A DNA stretch of 64,000 nt from Collimonas fungivorans Ter331 (GTDB taxonomy: Bacteria > Pseudomonadota > Gammaproteobacteria > Burkholderiales > Burkholderiaceae_D), in contig NC_015856.1 in NCBI RefSeq assembly GCF_000221045.1, positions 1,054,001-1,118,000 on the forward strand, given 5' to 3'. The number at the start of each line of letters is the position of its first letter. Positions within the stretch are counted from its first letter, which is position 1. This document shows, one piece after another, positions 15,542 to 24,497 of this stretch. The notes under the pieces were generated by a model. That model worked only from the letters and a program-made list of their open reading frames with translations, did no database searches and was not told the origin of the DNA. The position numbers and the translations under genes were made by a program.

Positions 15542-17614
15542 TTATGCCGCCATGCCGCTATGGCGCAGCAAGGCGTCTATGTTTGGTTCGCGTCCGCGGA
15601 AGGCCTTGAACGATTCCAGCGCCGGGCGCGAGCCGCCGACGGCCAGGATTTCGGCGTGGAACTTCTTTCCGGTCTCTGCCGACACCACGTTGCCGCCGCG
15701 CGAGGCGGCCTCTTCAAACGCGCTGTAGGCATCGGCCGACAGCACTTCGGCCCATTTGTAGCTGTAATAGCCGGCAGCATAACCGCCGGCGAAAATGTGG
15801 CCGAACGAATGCTGGAAGCGATTGAAGGGTGGCGGGCTGATGACCGCGATCTTGCTGCGCACCTGGTTGATCACATCCTGCACGCTTTGGCTGCCATACG
15901 GATCATAGTCGTCGTGCAAGCGCATGTCGAACAGGGAAAACTCGACCTGGCGCAAAGCCTGCAGCCCGGACTGGAAATTCTTGGCGGCGGTCATCTTGTC
16001 GAACAGCGCGCGCGGCAAAGGCGCGCCGCTTTCCGCTTCCGATGTCATGTGCTGCAAGACATCCCACTCCCAGCAGAAGTTCTCCATGAACTGCGAAGGC
16101 AGTTCGACCGCATCCCACTCGACGCCCGAAATGCCGGACACGCCGATTTCGTCGACCTGGGTCAGCATGTGGTGCAAGCCGTGGCCGAACTCATGGAACA
16201 GGGTGATCACTTCGTCATGGGTAAACAAGGCCGGTTTGGCCGCGCCGTCGACTATCGCCGGCGCCGTGAAATTGCAGGTCAGGTAAGCGATCGGGGTCTG
16301 GATTTCGCTGCCGAGGCGGCGCCGGGCGCGCGCGTCGTCCATCCATGCGCCGCCGCGCTTGCCGTTGCGGGCATACAGGTCGAGGTAAAACTGGCCGATC
16401 AGCTTGCCGTCTTTCTGGATCCGGAAAAACTTGACGTCGGGGTGCCACACCGCGGCCCGGTCGGCGCTGATGTCGACGGAAAACAGTTTCTGCACCAGCT
16501 GGAACAAGCCTGCGACTACCACCGGCTCAGGAAAATACTGTTTCACTTCCTGTTCCGAGAAAGCATAGCGCTGTTCGCGCAGCTTTTCCGCGGCATACGC
16601 CAGGTCCCAGGCTTCCAGCGCGGCCAGGTCCAGCTGTTCCGCGGCGAACGCGCGCAGTTCGGCCAGATCTTGCTCGGCAAACGGACGAGCGCGCTGGCCC
16701 AGGTCTTCCAGGAAAAGCATCACTTCAGCCGGGGTCTTGGCCATCTTGCGCACCAGCGACAGCTCGGCGTAATTCTTGAAACCCAGCAGCTTTGCTTCTT
16801 CATTGCGCAAGCGCAGGATCTCAACGATATTCGCGCTGTTGTCCCATTCCGGCTTTTCGCCCAGTTCGGAAGCCTTGGTGGCATTGGCGCGATAGATCTT
16901 TTCGCGCAGGGCGCGGTTGTCCGCGTATTGCAGGATAGGGAAATAGGATGGGAAATGCAGCGTGAATTTGTAACCCGGCTTGCCGTCCTGCTCGGCGGCG
17001 GCGCGCGCGGCCTGGCGTACATCGTCCGGCAGCCCGGCCAGTTCGGCTTCGTCGTCGACGAACAGGCCGTAGGCGTTGGTGGCGTCGAGGATGTTTTCCG
17101 AGAACTTGGTGGTCAGCGCTGCGTGTTTTTCCTGGATTTCGGCGAAGCGGGCCTTTTTGGCCGGCGCCAGTTCGGCGCCGCCCAGCCTGAAATCGCGCAG
17201 GGCGTTGTTGACGATCTTGCGGCGCGCCTCCGACAGCTCGGCAAAATCGAGATTGTTCTTGATGGCTTTATATTTGTCGAACAGGGCCAGGTTTTGCGCC
17301 AGCGCGGTCCAGAATTCGATCAGTTTCGGCTGGTTTTCGTTATACGCGGCGCGCAGGTCCGGCGTGTCGGCTACCGCATTCAGATGGCTGACAATGCCCC
17401 AGGCGCGGCCCAGCTTCTCCGTCACGTGTTCCAGCGGGACTACAAAATTGTCCCAGGTCACGGCGTCGGTCGAGGCTTCCAGCAAGGTCACCACGGTATG
17501 CGCCTGCTGCAGCAGCGCCGCGATCGCCGGGCTGATGTCGGCCGGCTTGATCTGGTCGAATTTGGCCAGGCCGGTAAAGTCGAGCAGGGGATTGCTGGTT
17601 TGAATAGTGGTCAT
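15542..17614 (-). CDS. prlC: Oligopeptidase A (M3 family)
   Basis: 690 residues from MTTIQTSNPLLDFTGLAKFDQIKP at 17614. The M3 zinc site TLFHEFGHGLHHMLTQ (HEXXH) is intact, with the downstream Glu-containing region GISGVEWDAVELPSQFMENFCWE. The C-terminal FAGGYAAGYYSYKWAEVLSADAYSAFEE is typical of oligopeptidase A, which degrades short peptides, including cleaved signal peptides, in the cytosol. The start is only five bases after the folD stop, so both are transcribed together. Confidence 0.94.
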   Translation of the reverse strand: MTTIQTSNPLLDFTGLAKFDQIKPADISPAIAALLQQAHTVVTLLEASTDAVTWDNFVVPLEHVTEKLGRAWGIVSHLNAVADTPDLRAAYNENQPKLIEFWTALAQNLALFDKYKAIKNNLDFAELSEARRKIVNNALRDFRLGGAELAPAKKARFAEIQEKHAALTTKFSENILDATNAYGLFVDDEAELAGLPDDVRQAARAAAEQDGKPGYKFTLHFPSYFPILQYADNRALREKIYRANATKASELGEKPEWDNSANIVEILRLRNEEAKLLGFKNYAELSLVRKMAKTPAEVMLFLEDLGQRARPFAEQDLAELRAFAAEQLDLAALEAWDLAYAAEKLREQRYAFSEQEVKQYFPEPVVVAGLFQLVQKLFSVDISADRAAVWHPDVKFFRIQKDGKLIGQFYLDLYARNGKRGGAWMDDARARRRLGSEIQTPIAYLTCNFTAPAIVDGAAKPALFTHDEVITLFHEFGHGLHHMLTQVDEIGVSGISGVEWDAVELPSQFMENFCWEWDVLQHMTSEAESGAPLPRALFDKMTAAKNFQSGLQALRQVEFSLFDMRLHDDYDPYGSQSVQDVINQVRSKIAVISPPPFNRFQHSFGHIFAGGYAAGYYSYKWAEVLSADAYSAFEEAASRGGNVVSAETGKKFHAEILAVGGSRPALESFKAFRGREPNIDALLRHSGMAA

Positions 17615-17619
17615 TGCAA

Positions 17620-18465
17620 TTACATTCTTTCTGCGGCTTCGATGGTATTGACCAGCAGCATGGTGATGGTCATCGGCCCGACGCCGCCCGGCACCGGGGT
17701 GATGTAACCCGCCACTTCCTTGGCGTTGGCAAAATCGACATCGCCGCACAGCTTGCCGTTATCGTCGCGGTTCATGCCGACATCGATCACGGCAGCGCCC
17801 GGCTTGACCATGTCGGCGGTGACGATATTGCGCTTGCCGGTAGCCACCACCAGGATGTCGGCCATGCGCGTGTGCAGGCCAAGGTCGCGGGTCTTTGAAT
17901 TACAGATGGTGACGGTGGCGCCAGCCTGCAAGAGCAGCATGGCTTGCGGCTTGCCGACGATATTCGAGGCGCCGACGATCACCGCATGGGCGCCGCGCAC
18001 CGGGAAATTCACCGATTCCAGCATTTTCATCACGCCGTAAGGGGTGCAAGGGCGAAACAGCGGCTGGCCGGTCATCAGCAGGCCAGCGTTGCTGATATGG
18101 AAACCGTCGACGTCTTTTTCGGCGGCGATGGCTTCGATCACCTTATGCGCGTCGATATGCGCCGGCAACGGCAGCTGCACCAGGATGCCGTTGATCTTCG
18201 GGTCGTGGTTCAAGGCATCGATACGCGCCAGCAGGGCCGCTTCGGTCAGGTCGGCATCATATTTTTCCAGCACTGAATGCAAGCCGTTGTCTTCGCAAGC
18301 CTTGACCTTGTTGCGCACATACACCTGCGAAGCCGGGCTATCGCCGACCAGGATCACCGCCAGGCCGGGCTGTTTGCCCTGCGCGGTCAACGCGGCGGCG
18401 CGTTTGGCGACGTCGGCGCGGAGTTGTTGGGAGAGGAGGTTTCCGTCGATCAGTTGGGCTGGCAT
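17620..18465 (-). CDS. folD: Bifunctional methylenetetrahydrofolate dehydrogenase/cyclohydrolase
   Basis: 281 residues from [19 protein letters not shown] at 18465. Both signatures are present: [13 protein letters not shown] with the catalytic Lys of the YxxxK pair, [28 protein letters not shown], the NADP-site [15 protein letters not shown] and [15 protein letters not shown]. It interconverts 5,10-methylene-, methenyl- and 10-formyl-THF. The long upstream open frame is discarded because it lacks family similarity. Confidence 0.96.
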   Translation of the reverse strand: MPAQLIDGNLLSQQLRADVAKRAAALTAQGKQPGLAVILVGDSPASQVYVRNKVKACEDNGLHSVLEKYDADLTEAALLARIDALNHDPKINGILVQLPLPAHIDAHKVIEAIAAEKDVDGFHISNAGLLMTGQPLFRPCTPYGVMKMLESVNFPVRGAHAVIVGASNIVGKPQAMLLLQAGATVTICNSKTRDLGLHTRMADILVVATGKRNIVTADMVKPGAAVIDVGMNRDDNGKLCGDVDFANAKEVAGYITPVPGGVGPMTITMLLVNTIEAAERM

Positions 18466-18789
18466 AGTAGAGGCAATGAAAATTGAAAGCAAAGCAGGAT
18501 TATAAGGGGTGCGCGCGCCGAAGGCTCTGCCGGTGATGCGTTGCCGTGTGGAAATTTGCGAATATTTGCCGTTTTTTTGCCGACCCGTTCTTGCCGGCCT
18601 GCGCGAATCCGCTGGAAATTGCCGATTTGATAAAGCCAGGCCTCGCCCAGCGTACTTCCTGAGCGCGCGGCCGATTGTAATTTGCGGTCCAGGCGGCATC
18701 CGACGCGTTCTTTCATTTTCGGCTATTCTCGCCTTCTACGACATCTGCATGTCACTAATCATGGCCGCAATCATGCAACCGGCGGCTGC
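18466..18789. other. Divergent folD/gshA intergenic region
   Basis: 324 bases holding the leaders of folD (leftward) and gshA (rightward). I see no convincing small gene, RNA or strong inverted repeat. Confidence 0.4.
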
Positions 18790-20415
18790 ATGGCCAGAGC
18801 TGACAAATTTGAAAAAAAGGATGCTGAATTGACCGATCATTACACTCGCCGGCTGGCGCTGCTAGGGCAAGAGCAGCACCGCGGCTTGCTGGGCCAGGGC
18901 CTGCGCGGCATCGAAAGAGAAACCCTGCGCGTCGAGGACGACGGCCGGCTGGCCCTGACGCCGCACCCGCGCGCGCTGGGCTCGGCGCTGACCCATCCGC
19001 AGATCACCACCGACTATTCGGAATCGCTGCTGGAATTCATTACCCCGGCCGAGCACGACATTGCGACCGCGCTGACCGAACTGGACGCGATCCACCGTTT
19101 CGTCTACACCAAGCTGGGCGACGAACTGCTGTGGAGCCAGTCGATGCCGGCCCATTTGCCGGCGGAAGAGCAGATTCCGATCGCCTGGTATGGCACGTCC
19201 CACATGGGGACCCTGAAACACGTCTACCGGCGCGGCCTGGCGCTGCGTTACGGCAAGCGCATGCAATGCATCGCCGGCATCCATTACAACTATTCGCTGG
19301 CCGAAGGCGTATGGCAGGCTTTGCAGCAGGCCGAAGGCGCGAGCGGCACGGCAGTGCATTTTCAGTCGGAAAGCTATATTGCACTGGTGCGCAATTTTCG
19401 CCGCTACAGCTGGCTGCTGATGTACTTGTTCGGCGCTTCACCGGCCTTGTCCAAGTGTTTCCTGGACGGCCGCGACCATCGGCTGGAAGAACTGGACAAA
19501 GACACCCTGTACCTGCCGTACGCCACCAGCCTGCGCATGAGCGACCTCGGCTACACCAGCGAAGCCCAGGCCCGCCTGACGCCGCAGTTCAACAGCCTCG
19601 ACAGCTATATCAAGAGCCTGGCGCGTGCGGTTAGCCAGCCTTACCCGCCGTACGCAGAAATCGGCACCCATCGCAACGGCGAGTGGGTGCAGATCAACAC
19701 CAACATCCTGCAGATCGAAAACGAGTACTACTCGACCATCCGGCCGAAACGCGTGATCAATTCCGGCGAACGGCCGATCCAGGCGCTTTCCGCGCGCGGC
19801 GTGCAATACATTGAAGTGCGCTGCATGGACATCGACCCGTTCGAACCGATGGGCATCAACCTGGAAACCTCGCGTTTCCTCGATGCCTTCCTGTTGTTCT
19901 GCGCACTCGACGACAGCCCGTTGACCAGCGATGAAGAAAGCCTGGAAAACACCGAGAATTTCTCGCGTGCAGTGAAGGAAGGGCGGCGTCCCGGTTTGCA
20001 GTTGCGGCGCGACGGCAATCCGGTCGGCCTGCAAACCTGGGGCAAGGAACTGATGCAGCGCATCGGTTCGGCGGCAGCCCTGCTCGATGCCCAGCGCAGC
20101 GACGGCGCCCATGCGGCATCGCTGGCGAAACAAAACCTCAAGCTGGAATCGGTTGAATTGACGCCGTCGGCGAAGGTATTGGCGATCCTGCGCGACAACC
20201 AGGAATCGTTCGCCAGCTTTGCGCTGCGCCAGAGCAAGGCGCATGCGGCATATTTCCTGGCGCATCCTCCGAGCCCGGAACAACGCAATTATTTCGAAAC
20301 GCTGGCGGCGACGTCCTTGTCGGAGCAGGAAAGCCTGGAGCGCAGCCAGACCGGGGATTTCGATACTTTTGTCGCGGCTTATCGCGCCAGTACGCTGGGC
20401 AACATGAGCGTTTAG
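18790..20415 (+). CDS. gshA: Glutamate-cysteine ligase
   Basis: About 541 residues, E. coli-type (family 1). Typical segments: [89 protein letters not shown] and [14 protein letters not shown]. It makes gamma-glutamylcysteine, the first step of glutathione synthesis. The ATG at 18790 has a poor ribosome site; TTG at 18829, seven bases after AAAAAGGA, may be the real start and would shorten the protein by 13 residues. A decayed copy of its 3' end lies at 34017. Confidence 0.95.
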   Translation: MARADKFEKKDAELTDHYTRRLALLGQEQHRGLLGQGLRGIERETLRVEDDGRLALTPHPRALGSALTHPQITTDYSESLLEFITPAEHDIATALTELDAIHRFVYTKLGDELLWSQSMPAHLPAEEQIPIAWYGTSHMGTLKHVYRRGLALRYGKRMQCIAGIHYNYSLAEGVWQALQQAEGASGTAVHFQSESYIALVRNFRRYSWLLMYLFGASPALSKCFLDGRDHRLEELDKDTLYLPYATSLRMSDLGYTSEAQARLTPQFNSLDSYIKSLARAVSQPYPPYAEIGTHRNGEWVQINTNILQIENEYYSTIRPKRVINSGERPIQALSARGVQYIEVRCMDIDPFEPMGINLETSRFLDAFLLFCALDDSPLTSDEESLENTENFSRAVKEGRRPGLQLRRDGNPVGLQTWGKELMQRIGSAAALLDAQRSDGAHAASLAKQNLKLESVELTPSAKVLAILRDNQESFASFALRQSKAHAAYFLAHPPSPEQRNYFETLAATSLSEQESLERSQTGDFDTFVAAYRASTLGNMSV

Positions 20416-20440
20416 GAAGTATAAGCAACTCTTGCAGGCG

Positions 20441-20460
20441 CCGGCGGCTTACGCCGCCGG
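20441..20460. terminator. GC-rich hairpin between convergent gshA and azoR
   Basis: CCGGCGGC and GCCGCCGG pair perfectly around TTAC. There is no T-run on either side, so intrinsic termination is doubtful; it may act as a pause or 3'-end stabiliser. Confidence 0.4.
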
Positions 20461-20466
20461 CTGAGC

Positions 20467-21078
20467 CTATAGGCATGCAGTGGCCAAGGGCAATTTTTCA
20501 GCCAATCCCTGGCGTGCGTCCTGCACTGCCAGCGCCACGGCTTCCGAGCCGAAGACCAATCCTTGTAGCGGGAAAAAATGCACATCGCTGATGCCGATCG
20601 ATGCCAGCGCATAGCGCAGGTACGGCGTCAGGAAGTCAGCCTGTTTCGCCCGTTCTCCCACATGAAAACCGCCAGAGCTGACCAGTACAAAGGTCGGGCG
20701 GTCTTTGATCAGTCCGACCTTGCCTTGCGGCGTCGCATGGAAACTGCGATTGATGCGGATCACATGGTCGAGCCACAGTTTGAGCGCGGCGGGGACGGTG
20801 AAGTTGTGCATCGGCGTGACGATGAACAGCATGTCGTGCTGTTCCAGTTCGGCGATCAGGCGTTCCGACCATTCGAATGCCTTTGCATCGGCCGCCGTTT
20901 GCGAAGTGAGGGCAATTGCATAATCGCGCCCGATTGGCGGAATGGGCGTTTTCACCAGGTCGCGTTCGGTGATCTGTACGTTGTCGATGCCCGATGCGGC
21001 AATCGCTTCCTTTGCGAGTTGATAACCATGGCTGGCATCGCTGTGCGGGCCGCTGTTCAATAGCAGAGTACGTGTCAT
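20467..21078 (-). CDS. azoR: FMN-dependent NADH:quinone reductase / azoreductase
   Basis: 203 residues, flavodoxin-like fold. MTRTLLLNSGPHSDASHGYQLA supplies the FMN phosphate loop; MLFIVTPMHNFTVPAALKLWLDHVIRINRSF and FVLVSSGGFHV are typical of AzoR. It reduces quinones and azo dyes by two electrons. The start overlaps the stop of the acetyltransferase gene by four bases, so it is the last gene of the leftward operon. Confidence 0.92.
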   Translation of the reverse strand: MTRTLLLNSGPHSDASHGYQLAKEAIAASGIDNVQITERDLVKTPIPPIGRDYAIALTSQTAADAKAFEWSERLIAELEQHDMLFIVTPMHNFTVPAALKLWLDHVIRINRSFHATPQGKVGLIKDRPTFVLVSSGGFHVGERAKQADFLTPYLRYALASIGISDVHFFPLQGLVFGSEAVALAVQDARQGLAEKLPLATACL

Positions 21079-21527
21079 GTGGTGGCTTCCTGTGTAAGCG
21101 GTTCGACGAAATGCATGCCCTTGGCAAGCAGTCCCTGGCGGAAGTAAAAGCGCTGCGCCAGCGCCATGTGCAAGCCGGTATCCAGTACAAAATGCTTGCA
21201 GCGCAATGCGACGGCTTGTTGCCGTGCTGCCTGCAACAGGCGTTCGCCGAGCCCGGAGCGATGCAAGGAAGCTGTTACCACCAGGTCATCGACGTAAACG
21301 AAACGGCCGTATATCAGATTGTCTTGCAGACGGTAGCCGGCAAGTCCGACGATGGCGCCGTCGGACCATGCCGCAAGCAAGCGATATCCTTGGGTGCGTT
21401 GCCGCGCGACCTGCGCGCCGTATGTTGCGCGATCGCTCAGATGCGGCCGCAATTCCTTCATCACGGAAAACGACGCTTCCAGGTCGGTGTCGCTTTCGAT
21501 GTGTTTTATTTCTACCTGGGACTGCAT
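21075..21527 (-). CDS. GNAT-family N-acetyltransferase
   Basis: 150 residues with a GNAT fold: an N-terminal MKELRPHLSD region, GAIVGLAGYRLQ, and the acetyl-CoA loop region VYVDDLVVTASLHRSGLGERLLQAARQQA (R/Q-x-x-G-x-G/A variant RSGLGERLL). GGAG lies six bases before the ATG. Substrate unknown. It is the third gene of the four-gene operon. Confidence 0.87.
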   Translation of the reverse strand: MQSQVEIKHIESDTDLEASFSVMKELRPHLSDRATYGAQVARQRTQGYRLLAAWSDGAIVGLAGYRLQDNLIYGRFVYVDDLVVTASLHRSGLGERLLQAARQQAVALRCKHFVLDTGLHMALAQRFYFRQGLLAKGMHFVEPLTQEATT

Positions 21528-21554
21528 GCATTTCTCCAGAAAATTGGCGCCGCT

Positions 21555-22358
21555 CTAACGTTGTGCCGGCAGAGCGGGGCGAATCGATACTCCCGTTCCG
21601 GTTTGTCGAGCCGGCTGCGACTTGCTGAACCAGGCGGCAAACCCTGTGTCGCCGAGGCGCGCGGCGCCGGCCGGCGTCAGCGATTGATCGTTGATTTGCG
21701 CGCCGAAGTAGGCCGCGTTGGCATCCGGCACGACGATGCGTTTGTCGCCGCGGGCGTTCAGGTAGCGCTGCATCAGGTCGGCAAGCCCGATCTTTTCCGG
21801 ACCGGCCGCATCGAATGTGCCGTTGATCGCTTGCACCAGCGCTGTGTCCGATACGATCGCCGCGATGTCGTCCGATGAAATCGGTTGCACATGCGCCGGC
21901 GACAAGCGGATTTCGTTGCCGACCGTGCCGGACTGCGCAATGCTGCCGAGGAATTCGAAGAACTGCGTCGAGCGCACGATGGTGTACGGCAGCGTCGATG
22001 CCTTGACCAGGTTTTCCTGCGCCATCTTGGCGCGGAAGTAGCCGCTGTCGAGCATGCGCTCGGTGCCGACCACCGACAGCGCAATGTGATGCTTGACGCC
22101 GGCTGCCTGTTCCGCGGCAAGCAGGTTGCGGCCGGAGGTTTCAAAGAATTCGAGCACGGCCTTGTCTTCGAACGAAGGCGAGTTGCTCAAATCGATGACG
22201 ACCTGTGCGCCTTTGACTGCATCCGCCAAGCCTTCGCCGGTCATTGTATTGATGCCGGTGCTCGGCGAGCCGGCGACGACGTCGTAACCGAGCTGACGCA
22301 GATTGGCGGCGACTTTCGATCCGATCAGGCCGCTGCCGCCGATGATGAGGATTTTCAT
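21555..22358 (-). CDS. NAD(P)-binding NmrA/SDR-like protein
   Basis: 267 residues. The N-terminal MKILIIGGSGLIGSKVAANLRQLGYDV has the GxxGxxG dinucleotide loop, followed by VVIDLSNSPSFEDKAVLEFFETSGRNLLAAEQAAGVKHHIALSVVGTERM typical of atypical SDRs of the NmrA/isoflavone-reductase-like type; the Tyr-xxx-Lys of classic SDRs is not evident. It may be a quinone or flavin oxidoreductase or a redox sensor. It is the second gene of the operon. Confidence 0.85.
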   Translation of the reverse strand: MKILIIGGSGLIGSKVAANLRQLGYDVVAGSPSTGINTMTGEGLADAVKGAQVVIDLSNSPSFEDKAVLEFFETSGRNLLAAEQAAGVKHHIALSVVGTERMLDSGYFRAKMAQENLVKASTLPYTIVRSTQFFEFLGSIAQSGTVGNEIRLSPAHVQPISSDDIAAIVSDTALVQAINGTFDAAGPEKIGLADLMQRYLNARGDKRIVVPDANAAYFGAQINDQSLTPAGAARLGDTGFAAWFSKSQPARQTGTGVSIRPALPAQR

Positions 22359-22429
22359 GGAATGCCTTTCAATGTGTCCCCGTCAATGGGCGATGGACTT
22401 GTGAACCAGATTGCGGAAGCTGCCGGCAA

Positions 22430-22867
22430 TTACACTGGCATCTTGCGGAACGCGATGGCAAACCGGTTCCAGGTGTTGATCGACGTGATGAGTAGTGTCA
22501 GTTCAACCAGTTCGGCGTCGGTGAAATGCGGGCGGACTGTTTCCCACACTGCGTCCGGCACATGGTTTTGCGAAACCAGCGTCAGCGATTCGGTCCATGC
22601 CAGCGCCGCGCGCTCACGGTCGCTGAAGAACGGAGTTTCGCGCCAGGCCGAGACGGTAGCCATGCGGCGTTCCGATTCGCCGGCCTTGCGGGCGTCGGCC
22701 ACATGCATGTCGAGGCAGAATGCACAGCCGTTGATTTGCGACGCACGCAGGCGGACCAGTTCCTTGAGCAGGATGTCCAGCGTGCCTTTGTTGATCTGGT
22801 TTTCAACACCCATCAAGGCCTTGATGGCGTCTTTGTCGGCAGTGTAGAAGTCGAGGCGAGTTTGCAT
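22430..22867 (-). CDS. AhpD-like carboxymuconolactone decarboxylase family protein
   Basis: 145 residues from MQTRLDFYTADKDAIKALMGVENQINKG at 22867. The redox motif is QINGCAFCLDMHVADARKAGE (CxxC followed by His), as in AhpD-type alkylhydroperoxidases, followed by RERAALAWTESLTLVSQNHVPD. Likely a peroxidase-type protein. The long upstream extension of the frame reads into the divergent regulator and is rejected. First gene of the operon. Confidence 0.9.
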   Translation of the reverse strand: MQTRLDFYTADKDAIKALMGVENQINKGTLDILLKELVRLRASQINGCAFCLDMHVADARKAGESERRMATVSAWRETPFFSDRERAALAWTESLTLVSQNHVPDAVWETVRPHFTDAELVELTLLITSINTWNRFAIAFRKMPV

Positions 22868-22978
22868 TTGAAGCTCCTTGGTTAGGTAAATCGAAGTAAA
22901 TTGGCGTTTGCTTGAGGTGTAGTATGCGAGAATCATGGCCATGTTAGAAGGGCCAAGAAATAACAAAAGGACTAGTCC

Positions 22979-24418
22979 ATGAAGTTTGCCAAGCCCGTTG
23001 CCAAGCCCGAGCTGGACCTGCACATCGATCGCGCGCTGGAATTGCCCATGTATCAACAGATATGCCAGCGTTTCAAGACCGCGATCGAGCGGGGCAACCT
23101 GCATGCGGGCGATCGCGTGCCGGCGGTACGGGCGCTGGCGACCGAACTGAATCTGGCGCGCGGCACGGTCGAAATGGCTTATCGCATCCTGGCGGACGAG
23201 GGCTATCTGCAGGTCAGGGGCGCCGCCGGCACCGTGGTATCGCCGTCTTTGCCGCCGCCGGCAGTCCTCAAGCCGCAAACCGCAATGGCCGGACAGGGCC
23301 ATGCAGTCATCGTCGACCACGACGGCAAGGCGCCGAAGCCGCTGCAGATGGGTTTGCCTGCGCTCGACGCATTCCCGCGCAAGGTATGGAACCGGCTGGT
23401 CGGCCATCGCCTGCGCAGCAGCGAAGCGGCGCGGCTGGCCTATCCCGATCCTGCCGGTTATGACCGTTTGCGTGAAAGGATTGCGACTTACCTGGGCGTC
23501 TCGCGCGGCGTGACCTGCCTGCCGGAACAGGTGTTCATCACGACCGGCTTGCGCAATACGCTGGAACTGACCTTCAGCAGCCTTTCCACTGCCGGCGATG
23601 CGTTCTGGTTGGAAGATCCCGGCTATATTTTTGCCCGCCTGTTCCTGCAAAATACCGCGGTCAAGGTGGTGCCGGTGCCGGTCGATGAACATGGCTTGAT
23701 GGTGGAAGAAGGCAAGCGGCTCAGTCCGTACGCAAAATTCGCCATGGTCACGCCGTCGCACCAAAGCCCGCTTGGCGTGACGCTGTCGCTGGAACGCCGG
23801 ATGGCGCTTCTGGAGTGGGCCAGCAAAGCCGGCAGCTGGATTGTCGAAGACGACTACGATAGCGAGTTTCGTTACCAGGGGCGGCCGCTGCCGGCACTGA
23901 AAAGCCTGGACCGCAATGACCGCGTCATTTACAGCGGCACCTTCAGCAAGGCGATGTTTCCGGGATTAAGGCTGGCTTATGCCGTGGCGCCGGTCAGCGC
24001 GGTTGCACGCTTCCAGGCTGCCTCCCACAACCTGAACGCGGGCTGTCCCTACCTGTTCCAGGCAGGCATTGCCGACTTTATCGCCGAAGGGCATTTCTCA
24101 AGGCATCTGAAAAAAATGCGCCTGTTGTACGCCGAACGGCGAGCGGTGACCTCACGCGTTTTCCAGGAAGTATTGGGCGACCGGATAAGGATCGATCTGC
24201 AGCCGGGCGGTTTGCATGTACTGGCGAAGCTGGCTGATCACGAAGACGATGTCATGCTGGCCGGCCGTGCGCGGACTGCAGGTCTGGCCGTGCATCCTTT
24301 GTCGCGCTGGTACATCAATGCAAAGCCGCAGCAGGGATTGTTGCTGGGTTTTGCCAATATTGTCGATGAGAAGGATGCTATGCGCCTGGCGCTGAGGCTG
24401 AAACAAGCATTGGTATAG
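22979..24418 (+). CDS. MocR/PdxR-type regulator (GntR HTH fused to aminotransferase domain)
   Basis: 479 residues. An N-terminal GntR winged helix (LELPMYQQICQRFKTAIERGNLHAGDRVPAVRALATELNLARGTVEMAYRIL) is joined to a fold-type I aminotransferase domain, with the PLP region VEDDYDSEFRYQG and the lysine in YSGTFSKAMFPGLRLAYAV. Such proteins use PLP or an aldimine as effector. It is divergent from the AhpD-like operon across 111 bases, which contain TGGCC-N10-GGCCA (22936-22955), so that operon is the likely target. Confidence 0.92.
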   Translation: MKFAKPVAKPELDLHIDRALELPMYQQICQRFKTAIERGNLHAGDRVPAVRALATELNLARGTVEMAYRILADEGYLQVRGAAGTVVSPSLPPPAVLKPQTAMAGQGHAVIVDHDGKAPKPLQMGLPALDAFPRKVWNRLVGHRLRSSEAARLAYPDPAGYDRLRERIATYLGVSRGVTCLPEQVFITTGLRNTLELTFSSLSTAGDAFWLEDPGYIFARLFLQNTAVKVVPVPVDEHGLMVEEGKRLSPYAKFAMVTPSHQSPLGVTLSLERRMALLEWASKAGSWIVEDDYDSEFRYQGRPLPALKSLDRNDRVIYSGTFSKAMFPGLRLAYAVAPVSAVARFQAASHNLNAGCPYLFQAGIADFIAEGHFSRHLKKMRLLYAERRAVTSRVFQEVLGDRIRIDLQPGGLHVLAKLADHEDDVMLAGRARTAGLAVHPLSRWYINAKPQQGLLLGFANIVDEKDAMRLALRLKQALV

Positions 24419-24497
24419 CGTCGGGCGCGGGCCATGGGTGTTTGATAGCGCCCGGTGAGCACCCGCGACGCGTTCGCATCCCGTAGGAGATTTTTGA

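Noticed and set aside
15560-17707. A 715-residue rightward open frame opposite oligopeptidase A
   Set aside because: It mirrors the codons of prlC, has no family motif, and the opposite strand encodes an intact HEXXH peptidase.
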